Shown here in pieces: positions 56,346-64,000 of a DNA stretch of 64,000 bases. The DNA lies in contig CAYXVZ010000012.1 of assembly GCA_964468345.1 (NCBI GenBank), positions 1-64,000 of the forward strand, in the 5' to 3' direction. This DNA is from DALYLB01 sp964468345 (GTDB lineage Bacteria > Acidobacteriota > Blastocatellia > RBC074). The position numbers and the translations under genes were made by a program. The number at the start of each line of letters is the position of its first letter. Position 1 is the stretch's first letter. The notes below the pieces were generated by a model. That model searched no databases, was not told where the DNA came from, and saw only the letters and a program-made list of their open reading frames with translations.

Positions 56346-57278
56346 AGCGCTCGAGCGAACGGCGAATTTCTGCACGCGCCAGTTTTTGATTTCCGCGGCA
56401 TACAGCGCGCCGGTGGAATCCAGGGCGAGGTGGTGCACGAAGTCGAGTTTGCCCGGAATTTTGCCGTAGCCGCCGAGCGTGCCCAGGATCTTTCCGTCCA
56501 TGGAGAGTTTGACGATGCGGTTGTTCAGGCCGTCGCACATATAGAGGCATTTCTCTTTGGCCGAATAAGCCAGGCCCCAGGGCGCGCCGAGGCCGGTCCA
56601 TTTGCCGAGGAATTTGCCGTCTTTATCGAAGATCTGAATGCGTTCATTCGTTCGATCCGCAACATAGACGCGCTCGTCGGAATCGAGGCAGACATCGTGC
56701 ACGAGATTGAATTCGCCGTCGCCCGTGCCTTTGCGGCCCCAGTGCGCGATGTACTCGCCGTCCTTATTGAATTTGATCACGCGCGCATTCTTATAGCCGT
56801 CGGACACGAACAGATCGCCGTTCTTGCCGAAGGCGATCGCCGTCGGTTCGTTGAAGGCGTCCTTGCTGTCGTTGTCGCCCGCGATGCCCTGGCGATTGCC
56901 GAGGACCATCAGCACGCGGCCTTCGGGCGTGCATTTGATCAGGACGTGGCCTTTGACATCGATCAGCCAGAGATTGCCGTCGGGATCGACGCGGATGCCA
57001 TGTGAGGAAATGATCTTGATATCGGGCCAGGCTTGCAGGAATTTGCCGTCGCGGTCGAATTGCATCACCGGATGCGCGCCGCGATTGAAGACCCAGACGT
57101 TATCCATCTTGTCCGTGGCCACGCCGGAGACCTCGCCGAAATTCCAGCCTTTCGGCAGCTTCGCCCAATCCGCCACGACCTGATGCGGCAGGGCGGGGCC
57201 GGATTGCAACTGCGCGAACACGGAGGGAAGAAACAAAATCGCGAGGAGCAGAGAGAGCGAGAAAATTTTCATGCGCAT
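56331..57278 (-). CDS. PAL-like NHL beta-propeller (peptidyl-hydroxyglycine amidating lyase family)
   Basis: A 315-residue secreted six-bladed propeller, start ATG 57278 after GGAGG. It follows the PAL sequence closely: Arg66 in NRGAHP (compare HRGDH), zinc-site His93 (SSHGI), Tyr162 in VSDGY, His194 in LVHDV with ADRTNERIQIF (compare ADRENGRIQCF) and His282 in FVHHLAL. In animals PAL cleaves the PHM product to peptide amide plus glyoxylate. It starts a few bases after the M28 peptidase gene and converges with the PHM-like gene. Bacterial relatives may act on other alpha-hydroxylated compounds. Confidence 0.82.
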   Translation of the reverse strand: MRMKIFSLSLLLAILFLPSVFAQLQSGPALPHQVVADWAKLPKGWNFGEVSGVATDKMDNVWVFNRGAHPVMQFDRDGKFLQAWPDIKIISSHGIRVDPDGNLWLIDVKGHVLIKCTPEGRVLMVLGNRQGIAGDNDSKDAFNEPTAIAFGKNGDLFVSDGYKNARVIKFNKDGEYIAHWGRKGTGDGEFNLVHDVCLDSDERVYVADRTNERIQIFDKDGKFLGKWTGLGAPWGLAYSAKEKCLYMCDGLNNRIVKLSMDGKILGTLGGYGKIPGKLDFVHHLALDSTGALYAAEIKNWRVQKFAVRSSASLKK

Positions 57279-57305
57279 CGGGGCCTCCACATTTTTAGGC
57301 AGCAT

Positions 57306-58940
57306 TTATCGGGTTGTCGGCGTGGCGAGAAAACGCGGCACGCCGGTTTCATTCGCAAACGACCAGCCGCTCAGGTACGCCAGCTTCAGAATCTTTTCCA
57401 TCTTCACGAAATTGATGCGATCGACGGTGTCGGTCGGTTGATGGTAGTCCGGATGAAAGCCGGTGAACCACCACATCGCGGGAATGTCGCGCAGCGCAAA
57501 GGGGAACTGATCGCTGCGTTGAAACACATTGAGCGCGGCGTCGTTGTCCCATTTGTAGTTGAGCTTCAGGCCGATGCGGGCGTTCTCGCGTTCGACGACG
57601 GCGCGATAATCCGGGCTGTTGATGACGCCGATCAGATTCAATTCGTTCGACGTGTCGGCCGCGATCTCGATCAGGCCGTCGGTTTGCGTGCTGGGCGCTT
57701 CGTTGCGGCCGATCATATCGAAGTTGATCACGGCGCGCGTCGTTTCGATCGGCCGCAGCGGATGCGCGACGTAATAATACGATCCGAGCAGGCCGCGCTC
57801 TTCCGCGGCAAACGAAGCGAAGAGCAGCGAACGTTTCGGCTTCGCCGGATTGGCCGCAAAGGCGCGCGCCAGTTCGATGACGCCGACCGTGCCCGAGCCG
57901 TTGTCGTCCGCGCCGGGAAAGATCTTTCCTTCGCGGATGCCGTCGTGATCATAATGGCTCGAAAAGACGATCGTTTCGTTTTTCAATTGCGGGTCGCTGC
58001 CCTCGATCAGACCCAGAACGTTATGGCTCATTCCGCGGCGATGCTCGGCGTTGACGACGCGAATCTCGACCGAGGTGTCGGCCAGTGCCATCGACTGCGG
58101 CTTGAGGCTTGTATCGATTGCCGTTTGCAGATCGGCGGCCTGTTTGCCGGAGGGCGCGAGCAGTTTCGCCGCGAGCGCATCGCTGATCGTCAGCAAGGGA
58201 ATCGTGGTTTCGCTGTCGGCCAGCGCCTGCTGGGCATTTCGCATGACGCGTTCGAGAATGCCGGGCGTGCGCGCGATCCGCTCCTGGCTCGACGGATGCC
58301 TGCGATTCGGCTCCGACACGACCAGCACGGCCACCGCGCCGTGCTTTTGCGCGTTGAGAACCTTCAGCCGCGAATTCGCATGACGCGAATTGCCGATTCC
58401 GTTGAAGACGGATTTCGGATCGTTCTCCTGAGGCTCGTGCTCGAAGACGAGAACGACTTTCCCCTTTGCGTCCAGGCCCGCATAATCGTCATAGCCGAAC
58501 TCCGGCGCGGTGACGCCATAACCGGCGAAGACCACCGGCGCAGTGACCGTCACTTCCCGCGGAAAGCTGCCGAAGAAATCCTTGATGTAATCGAACCGCT
58601 CTTCGCGCCCGCCGCGGCGAAGCGAGATGCGCATCCCGCGCGGGTCGGCCTTATATTCGATCAGCTCGACTTCCTGCAGATAGGAATCGCCCGCCACCGG
58701 CTTCAAGCCTGCCTTGGCGAACTCCGCGGCGACGAATTGAATGGCCGCTTCCGATCCGCGTTGCAGCGACATCCGCCCTTCGAGCGCGGGCGAGGCGAGA
58801 AAGGTCAGATCGGCCCGCAGGTTCTTTTCGCGAATGGCATTCAGCCCCGTCGCGGTTTTCGAATCGACGCCGTTCTGCACGATCGTGGCCGCGCCGAGCA
58901 ATAAAAACAGGCCTTTGATAAGCAACGTATTCTTTTTCAT
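57306..58940 (-). CDS. M28-family metallopeptidase with PA domain
   Basis: A 544-residue secreted aminopeptidase-like enzyme; ATG 58940 follows GGAGGG. Signal segment residues 1-25. A PA domain (about 120-260; VVFAGYGVTAPEFGYDDYAGLDAKGKVVLV) is inserted before the catalytic site: FSSHYDHDG, PGADDNGSGTVGVIELAR, FAAEERGLLGS and NFDMIGRN provide two zinc sites. It removes N-terminal residues from peptides. Tandem with the PAL-like gene (28 bp apart), hinting at peptide catabolism. Confidence 0.92.
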   Translation of the reverse strand: MKKNTLLIKGLFLLLGAATIVQNGVDSKTATGLNAIREKNLRADLTFLASPALEGRMSLQRGSEAAIQFVAAEFAKAGLKPVAGDSYLQEVELIEYKADPRGMRISLRRGGREERFDYIKDFFGSFPREVTVTAPVVFAGYGVTAPEFGYDDYAGLDAKGKVVLVFEHEPQENDPKSVFNGIGNSRHANSRLKVLNAQKHGAVAVLVVSEPNRRHPSSQERIARTPGILERVMRNAQQALADSETTIPLLTISDALAAKLLAPSGKQAADLQTAIDTSLKPQSMALADTSVEIRVVNAEHRRGMSHNVLGLIEGSDPQLKNETIVFSSHYDHDGIREGKIFPGADDNGSGTVGVIELARAFAANPAKPKRSLLFASFAAEERGLLGSYYYVAHPLRPIETTRAVINFDMIGRNEAPSTQTDGLIEIAADTSNELNLIGVINSPDYRAVVERENARIGLKLNYKWDNDAALNVFQRSDQFPFALRDIPAMWWFTGFHPDYHQPTDTVDRINFVKMEKILKLAYLSGWSFANETGVPRFLATPTTR

Positions 58941-58957
58941 GGACCCTCCGCGAAAGA

Positions 58958-59296
58958 TCAATCGCCCAGCCGTTTGGTCTCGGCGCGTTCAATGATGATG
59001 GCCATCGGCATCTCGCCCGTCTCCGCGGCTTTCGGGCAATGACGAAGCCCTTTCGGAATCACGATGCCTTCGCCTGCCTTCAGGATGTGATCGCCCGCTT
59101 CCGTTTGAAAGTTGATCTCGCCGCTCAGGACAACGAAGCATTCGTCTTCATTGTCGTGCGCGTGCCAGCGTTCGAACTCTCCCTGAAACTTCACGAGACG
59201 AATCGCGAAATCATCTACATTGGCCAGATTGACCGGCGCATAGGCCTTCGTAATCTGGTCGCCGGTTTGCGGAATCGAAAATGTTTTGACTTCCAT
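58958..59296 (-). CDS. Cupin-domain protein
   Basis: A 112-residue single cupin: metal motif 1 in WHAHDNEDECFVVLSGE (HxH..E) and motif 2 in GEGIVIPKGLRHCPKA (His). No signal peptide. It may bind a small ligand or metal; the reaction is unknown. It lies 17 bp before the M28 gene, likely in the same transcript. Confidence 0.88.
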   Translation of the reverse strand: MEVKTFSIPQTGDQITKAYAPVNLANVDDFAIRLVKFQGEFERWHAHDNEDECFVVLSGEINFQTEAGDHILKAGEGIVIPKGLRHCPKAAETGEMPMAIIIERAETKRLGD

Positions 59297-59350
59297 CCTT
59301 CCTCCTCAGGCGCATCGTTTTTCGAATGGGTATTCAGGTACAGTAAAAAT

Positions 59351-59439
59351 TCAACACAAAGGTTCAAAGACTCAAGGGGTCAAAGATCCCCTTTGCAGAT
59401 CGGCCTTCGAACCTTTGATCCTTTGAACATTTGTGTTGA
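59351..59439. repeat. Hairpin element, CACAAAGGTTCAAAG family
   Basis: TCAACACAAAGGTTCAAAG on the left mirrors CTTTGAACATTTGTGTTGA on the right; repeats of GTTCAAAG/CTTTGATC fill the arms. It lies between the amidohydrolase and cupin genes. Confidence 0.87.
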
Positions 59440-59470
59440 AAAAAATTATTCATATAGAAACAGTGGACAT

Positions 59471-60745
59471 CTATTTCTTCACGATTGCCCCGCCCTTCAT
59501 TACCCACTTCACGCGTTCGAGTTCCGTGACGTCTTTGGTCGGATCGCCGTCGACGGCGATCAGGTCCGCGAACTTGCCGGATTCGATGGCGCCGATGCTC
59601 TCTTCGAGGCCGAGCAGTTTGGACGCGTGGACCGTCGCGGTCTGGATTGCCTGAACCGGCGTCATCCCCAGTTTGACGTAAACCGCGAATTCGCGGGCAT
59701 TCAATCCATGCGGATAGACGGCCGCATCGGTGCCGAAGACGACGGGAACGCCCATTTTAAAGGCCGCGCCGATGTTCTTTCGCATTTCCGGCATGACGAC
59801 TTTGGCCTTTGCCACCAGCGGCGCCGGCACACGCAGTTTTTCGTAGTTCTCCATAAACCAGTCGGTCAGGTAGAGCGTGGGCACGAGATAGGTGCCGCGC
59901 GCTTTCATCATCTTCACGGCCTCTTCGTCGATGTAGGTGCCATGCTCGATCGAATCGACGCCCGCCTGCACGGCGTACTTGATGCCGTCGCCGCCGTGCG
60001 CGTGCGCGGCGACTTTGCGGCCCGCGCGATGGGCTTCCTCGACGATGGTCTTCATCTCTTCGAGCGTATACTGCGCGGCCTTCGGATCGTCGCCATAAGA
60101 GAGCACGCCGCCCGTCGAACAGATCTTGATCACATTTGCGCCGTACTTGATCACTTCGCGCGTTTTCTGCATCACGCCCGGCACGCCGTCGGCGACGCCG
60201 TCCGCCTTGTGATGAAACTCGAACGGCAACAGGTTCTCATCGCAATGGCCGCCCGTGATGCCCAGGCTCGGCCCCGAGGCGACGATGCGCGGGCCGGGCA
60301 CATCGCCGGCATCGATTGCATCGCGCAGGGCGATGTCGGCATATCCGCGCGCGCCTACATTGCGCACGGTCGTGAAGCCGGCATCGAGCGTCATCCGCGC
60401 ATTGCGCGCGCCGACCAGCGCTTCGCGCGGAATCGAAATCGCCATTGAATTGATTGTCGCCAGATCGAAGGTCAGGTGCGTGTGGCTGTCGATCAGGCCC
60501 GGCAATAGCGTTTTGGCTCCCAGGTCGATGACCTCCGCGCCCGCGGGAATCATGGCATTCGCGCCCGCCGCAACGATGCGCCCGTTTTCGATCACGACGA
60601 CGGCATTCGAAATCAACGATCCGGTTTTGACATCCAGCATCCGGGCCGCTTTAACGGCCACCGCTCGCTGTTGGGATTGCGCCGGTTGCGGGACGGATGA
60701 AAGCGACGCGAGAGCGAGAACGAGCAAGAGAAGGACAACGCGCAT
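59471..60745 (-). CDS. Secreted amidohydrolase (Xaa-Pro dipeptidase/prolidase-like)
   Basis: A 424-residue metal-dependent hydrolase, ATG 60745, signal peptide ending SQQ. Binuclear-site motifs: IDSHTHLTFD (HxH), KICSTGGVLSYGDDP (Lys-type ligand region), AAHAHGGDG (His), SIEHGTYID (His) and FGTDAAVYPHG (Asp). Family members hydrolyse dipeptides, imides or organophosphates. Upstream in-frame codons come from the hairpin element at 60816-60963 and are not counted. Head of the run 60745-56331. Confidence 0.92.
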   Translation of the reverse strand: MRVVLLLLVLALASLSSVPQPAQSQQRAVAVKAARMLDVKTGSLISNAVVVIENGRIVAAGANAMIPAGAEVIDLGAKTLLPGLIDSHTHLTFDLATINSMAISIPREALVGARNARMTLDAGFTTVRNVGARGYADIALRDAIDAGDVPGPRIVASGPSLGITGGHCDENLLPFEFHHKADGVADGVPGVMQKTREVIKYGANVIKICSTGGVLSYGDDPKAAQYTLEEMKTIVEEAHRAGRKVAAHAHGGDGIKYAVQAGVDSIEHGTYIDEEAVKMMKARGTYLVPTLYLTDWFMENYEKLRVPAPLVAKAKVVMPEMRKNIGAAFKMGVPVVFGTDAAVYPHGLNAREFAVYVKLGMTPVQAIQTATVHASKLLGLEESIGAIESGKFADLIAVDGDPTKDVTELERVKWVMKGGAIVKK

Positions 60746-60815
60746 AGAAGGGTTCCTTTGCGAATGAGGCATTGACGATCGTTTGGGCCAACGTGGCAAC
60801 AAGCGAAAGAAGAAT

Positions 60816-60963
60816 TCACCACGAAGAAACGAAGAGCACGAAGAAAGATGGAAAAAAAGAGGCCGAGAAAGGGATGGAAAGAATTGACAGATCCGGCGGT
60901 AAATTTCTCTCCGTCTCTCTATCTCTTCATCTTTCTTCGTGCTCTTCGTTTCTTCGTGGTGAA
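60816..60963. repeat. Hairpin with perfect 36-bp arms, ACCACGAAGAAACGAAGAGC family
   Basis: Arms 60816-60851 and 60928-60963 are exact inverses with a 76-nt inner region that is itself partly complementary. Its arm sequence is the same as in 40363-40450 and near that in 28612-28684. Confidence 0.92.
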
Positions 60964-61094
60964 AACATTTCTTTGAATTCCAGACCACGCGCCGAAACGG
61001 CGATCAACACCGCGAATGATTCCATACTACGGGAAATTTCCTGAGAATTTCGGTGGGCGGATCATACGGCGCATCGGGCTTGCGAGTCCAGACG

Positions 61095-61103
61095 TGGTAT
61101 ACT
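61095..61103 (+). promoter_or_regulatory. Extended -10 promoter before the zinc-ribbon gene
   Basis: TGGTATACT fits TGnTATAAT, about 45 bp before ATG 61147. No good -35 at the usual distance. Confidence 0.35.
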
Positions 61104-61146
61104 GCGGAAAATTTTTCAGCAATGCTCAGGGCAAGTGGTCACAACA

Positions 61147-61581
61147 ATGAAGCTCTATTTTTACCAGGCAAACTTTTGCGCCGAGTGCGGGAACGAGATG
61201 AAACCGCGCGCCAGTTGGGGACCGCGCTATTTTTGCGACGACTGTTCGCGGCAGATGGCCCCCACGCATCCCGTGAAATGGCTGCTGGCGGTGGTTCTCG
61301 GCTCGACGCTGCTGGTCTCCGCGTTGCATCGAAGCGACCGCGGGCCTTCCGTCGCGATGAATGCCAGCGTTTCCGCCACCGATGCCACGGCGCGCCGCGA
61401 ACCGATCGTCCCTTCCGCAATTCCTTCTCCCGCCGCCGAGCCCACGATTTGCGGGGCGCGCACGAAAAAAGGAACCCCCTGCAAACATCGCACCTCCCCG
61501 GGCGAACGCTGCGCGCAACATCGCGGCATGGCTTCCATGCTTGAACCTGCCATGAATGCCAAAGACGCAAAACAGCGCTGA
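61147..61581 (+). CDS. Small zinc-ribbon membrane protein
   Basis: A 144-residue protein: an N-terminal zinc ribbon (CAECG.. CDDC), one TM helix (WLLAVVLGSTLLVSAL), a Ser/Ala-rich linker and a C-terminal Cys/His motif CGARTKKGTPCKHRTSPGERCAQHRG that resembles a small zinc-finger often fused to other proteins in diverse bacteria. ATG 61147 is preferred to GTG 61135. No known function. Confidence 0.6.
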   Translation: MKLYFYQANFCAECGNEMKPRASWGPRYFCDDCSRQMAPTHPVKWLLAVVLGSTLLVSALHRSDRGPSVAMNASVSATDATARREPIVPSAIPSPAAEPTICGARTKKGTPCKHRTSPGERCAQHRGMASMLEPAMNAKDAKQR

Positions 61582-61772
61582 ATCCGGTCATATATGCGCT
61601 GTTTCTTAAAAAAACAAATCTTTACACTTTTTCCGACCAAAGCGCGTTTGCCTGCCTCTTATCGCGTGTAAGACAGCAAGGCCCTCTTTGCTGGGAATAA
61701 ACAGACCCGCATTTTGCGGGCAATGGAATCAAACCGACCCGATGCGGTTTGGTGAGGATAAGGAAGGTATAT

Positions 61773-62093
61773 ATGAAAAAGCTTTATACGATTTTGACCT
61801 TTGTGATGTTGGCCACCGTTCTGTCCGCCAGCGCGCTGGCGCAGAACAGCCGCGGCATCGACCGCCGGCAGCATGAACAGCGGGAGCGCATCCAGCAGGG
61901 CGTTCGCTCCGGCGAACTGACCCGACGGGAAGCGAACCGGCTGCGCTTTGATCAGTTTCAGATCCGCCGCCAGGAACGCCGCGCGGAAGCCGATGGCGTG
62001 CTGACGGCCCGGGAGCGTTTCCGCATCAATCGCAATCTCAATGAATCCAGCCGGGATATCCGTCGTCTGAAAAACAATCGCCGCGATCGCTAG
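61773..62093 (+). CDS. Small secreted basic protein A
   Basis: A 106-residue protein, ATG 61773 after AAGGAAGG. Signal peptide ends ALAQ. The mature part is helical and highly charged, with QGVRSGELTRREANRLRFDQ and ADGVLTARERFRINRNLN. The second segment looks EF-hand-like (DGxLTxxER). It is a paralogue of the gene at 62300. A short leader with two hairpins (GACCCGCATTTTGCGGGC at about 61707) precedes it. Confidence 0.7.
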   Translation: MKKLYTILTFVMLATVLSASALAQNSRGIDRRQHEQRERIQQGVRSGELTRREANRLRFDQFQIRRQERRAEADGVLTARERFRINRNLNESSRDIRRLKNNRRDR

Positions 62094-62121
62094 GAGAACG
62101 CTCCCTGATTGATTGTCTGTA

Positions 62122-62161
62122 GGAATCGGGGCTGTACCAGCTTTGTGTCAGCCCCGATTCC
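62122..62161 (+). terminator. Hairpin between the small-protein paralogues
   Basis: Perfect 13-bp stem GGAATCGGGGCTG / CAGCCCCGATTCC with a 14-nt loop, 28 bp after the first gene's stop. No T-tract directly after, so termination is plausible but unproven. Confidence 0.5.
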
Positions 62162-62299
62162 GATGAAACCGACGGTCAATTATTTTCGACCATCCTCCAT
62201 CTCACGCGCTCTCAAGGGGCGTACAATGCGCGTGGCCTCGCTCGTGTGGCACTGTGAATGAACTTTTTATTCTTTGCTTTGAAGGAGCTAACCAACACC

Positions 62300-62635
62300 A
62301 TGAAAAAAACAATTTCTCTTCTGTCTGTGATTACCTTTTCGCTTCTGCTGTCGATGGTTTCGTTCGCGCAGGACGGATCCAATAAGACCCCGGGTGTCCG
62401 CAATCGTCAGGGGAATCAGCAGCGCCGCATCCGGCAGGGCGTTCGCTCCGGCGAACTGACCAAGAGCGAAGCCATTCGCCTCGAAAAGGAACAGAAAGAG
62501 ATTCAGCAGGAGAAGAAAGAAGCCAAGGCCGACGGCGTCGTCACCGCGGAAGAGCGCAAGGATATTCATCAGGAACAAAATCAGGCCAGCCGCCGCATCT
62601 ATCGCAAGAAGCACAATAGCCGGGATCGGAAGTAA
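62300..62635 (+). CDS. Small secreted basic protein B (paralogue of A)
   Basis: A 111-residue protein, ATG 62300 after AAGGAG. Signal peptide ends SFAQ. It shares with protein A the blocks RIxQGVRSGELTxxEAxRL, ADGVxTxxER and SRxIxxxKxNxRDR. Tandem duplication followed by divergence is the likely origin. The EF-hand-like motif suggests calcium binding, but this is not certain. Confidence 0.7.
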   Translation: MKKTISLLSVITFSLLLSMVSFAQDGSNKTPGVRNRQGNQQRRIRQGVRSGELTKSEAIRLEKEQKEIQQEKKEAKADGVVTAEERKDIHQEQNQASRRIYRKKHNSRDRK

Positions 62636-62641
62636 TGCAGA

Positions 62642-62700
62642 AGGGGCGAGAGGTGAGGGGCGAGGGGCGAGCATTTTCGCCATCAGATCTCACGCTCGCC
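62642..62700. repeat. Degenerate hairpin, GGGGCGAG family
   Basis: GGGGCGAGAGGTGAGGGGCG repeats on the left with weaker CTCACGCTCGCC complement on the right. It follows the stop of protein B. Confidence 0.55.
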
Positions 62701-62750
62701 ACGTTGCAGGGAAGAACAAGTTGATTGCTTTGCCGGGATCATCCCCCAAG

Positions 62751-62790
62751 CGCCGCGCGAACCACTCTTCGCGCGGCGTTCTTGTTTCTT
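62751..62790 (+). terminator. Rho-independent terminator before the tRNA
   Basis: Perfect 11-bp stem CGCCGCGCGAA / TTCGCGCGGCG, 6-nt loop, then TTCTTGTTTCTT. Confidence 0.8.
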
Positions 62791-62818
62791 GACGCAACCT
62801 GAGAGCGTCCACTATCAT
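62789..62818 (+). promoter_or_regulatory. tRNA-Ile promoter
   Basis: TTGACG (62789-62794), 18-bp spacer, TATCAT (62813-62818), 20 bp before the mature tRNA. Confidence 0.6.
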
Positions 62819-62837
62819 CAATTGCGTTTTAACCGAA

Positions 62838-63530
<693 letters not shown>

Positions 63531-63534
63531 AAAT

Positions 63535-63716
63535 GCAGGAGGCAGGAATGGGAAGGAAGCAGGAGGCAGCGGCAGTAGGCAGTACTTTTGCCGAGTTATA
63601 ACTGATATTGAATCGACTTTAAGAAAATTGCGATCCTGGCTTGGACCCTGCCTACTGCTGCTGCCTCCTGCTTCCTTCCTATTCCAGCCGCTGCCTCCTG
63701 CTTCCTTCCTATAACT
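63535..63716. repeat. Hairpin element, GGAAGCAGGAGGCAG family
   Basis: GGAAGGAAGCAGGAGGCAGC on the left pairs with two right-side copies of GCTGCCTCCTGCTTCCTTCC or GCCTCCTGCTTCCTTCC; TAGGCAG / CTGCCTA extends the stem. It lies between the tRNA and the MBL-fold gene's stop. Confidence 0.85.
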
Positions 63717-64000
63717 CATACTTCTGCAAATACTCCGGGATTTCCACCTTCCAGCCGAATTTCTCGACAATCTTATCGCGCATGCTTTCGGCGGCGTCCA
63801 TTTCGCCGTGAACGAGAAAGACGCATTCCGGCGCGCGTTTGAAGCCGCCGAGCCATTGCAGGATTTCGCGGTTGTCCGCATGGGCCGAGAGGTTTTGCAG
63901 CGTTTCGATGTGCGCGTTGACAGGAATCATTTCGCCGAAGATTTTGATTTCCTTTTCGCCGTCGACCAGGCGGCGGCCGCGCGTGCCTTCGGCCTGAAAG
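63709..64000 (-). CDS. MBL-fold metallo-hydrolase with RMMBL domain (C-terminal part)
   Basis: The last 96 codons of a gene that begins beyond the window. It shows the RMMBL/beta-CASP C-terminal motif LSAHADNREILQWLGGF and VFLVHGEMDAAESM, where His residues complete the di-zinc site. Such proteins are RNA or nucleic-acid-processing nucleases or related hydrolases. The stop overlaps the right end of the hairpin element. Confidence 0.85.
   Translation of the reverse strand, partial: FQAEGTRGRRLVDGEKEIKIFGEMIPVNAHIETLQNLSAHADNREILQWLGGFKRAPECVFLVHGEMDAAESMRDKIVEKFGWKVEIPEYLQKYEL

Noticed and set aside
60746..60988. N-terminal extension of the amidohydrolase (HHEETKSTKKD..)
   Set aside because: These codons are read from the hairpin element; ATG 60745 begins a proper signal peptide with a ribosome-binding site.

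Overview
The window looks like a chromosomal segment of an Acidobacteriota bacterium, probably class Blastocatellia or a relative. Supporting signs are a GC-rich sequence, a TonB-dependent receptor with an N-terminal carboxypeptidase-regulatory-like domain, a secreted protein ending in the 'Solibacter C-terminal' type domain, an ECF sigma factor of the acidobacterial TIGR02999-like group, three Ser/Thr kinases fused to TPR or beta-propeller domains, and many secreted hydrolases. The taxonomic call rests on gene style only; there is no rRNA here.

Layout. 0.2-5.6 kb: DUF3857/transglutaminase protein and an Oar-like receptor. 5.8-9.8 kb: the conserved translation/secretion block ffh, rpsP, khpA, rimM, trmD, rplS. 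9.8-15.2 kb: two large polytopic membrane proteins (GT-C glycosyltransferase and YfhO-like) and a LolA-like secreted protein. 15.4-21.1 kb: recX, yebC, a RecU-type resolvase, a release-factor-like GGQ protein, surE-pcm and a DedA protein. 21.2-21.6 kb: an intergenic unit that looks like a sigma-54 transcribed small RNA. 21.7-28.5 kb: a secreted metalloprotease-like protein, an HNH protein behind a long structured leader, mreB, comF and a secreted protein. 28.8-37.4 kb: kinase, a selenocysteine peroxiredoxin (in-frame TGA), a DUF4440 protein and a four-gene cluster ending in a second kinase. 37.5-45.6 kb: a minus-strand run of secreted hydrolases (frameshifted amidohydrolase, penicillin acylase, M20 amidohydrolase, esterase, tannase). 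45.9-51.1 kb: membrane protein, zinc protease, patatin, ECF sigma factor, SnoaL protein. 51.4-61 kb: third kinase, a cytochrome/PHM-like copper monooxygenase facing a PAL-like lyase, M28 peptidase, cupin, amidohydrolase. 61.1-64 kb: small secreted proteins, a tRNA-Ile(CAU) split by a group I intron with an antisense HNH gene, and the end of an MBL-fold hydrolase.

The most striking features are: (1) more than twenty long, often perfect hairpins, each arm made of short direct repeats, in several recurring families. Most lie between genes, but some are read in frame: inside the removable spacer of penicillin acylase and in the signal peptides of two adjacent genes. (2) A peroxiredoxin whose peroxidatic Cys codon is TGA, followed by a SECIS-like hairpin. 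(3) A complete group I intron in tRNA-Ile(CAU), resembling the Azoarcus intron but at a different site and carrying a homing-endonuclease gene on the opposite strand. (4) PHM-like and PAL-like genes side by side, the two halves of the eukaryotic peptide-amidating enzyme, with the metal ligands conserved.
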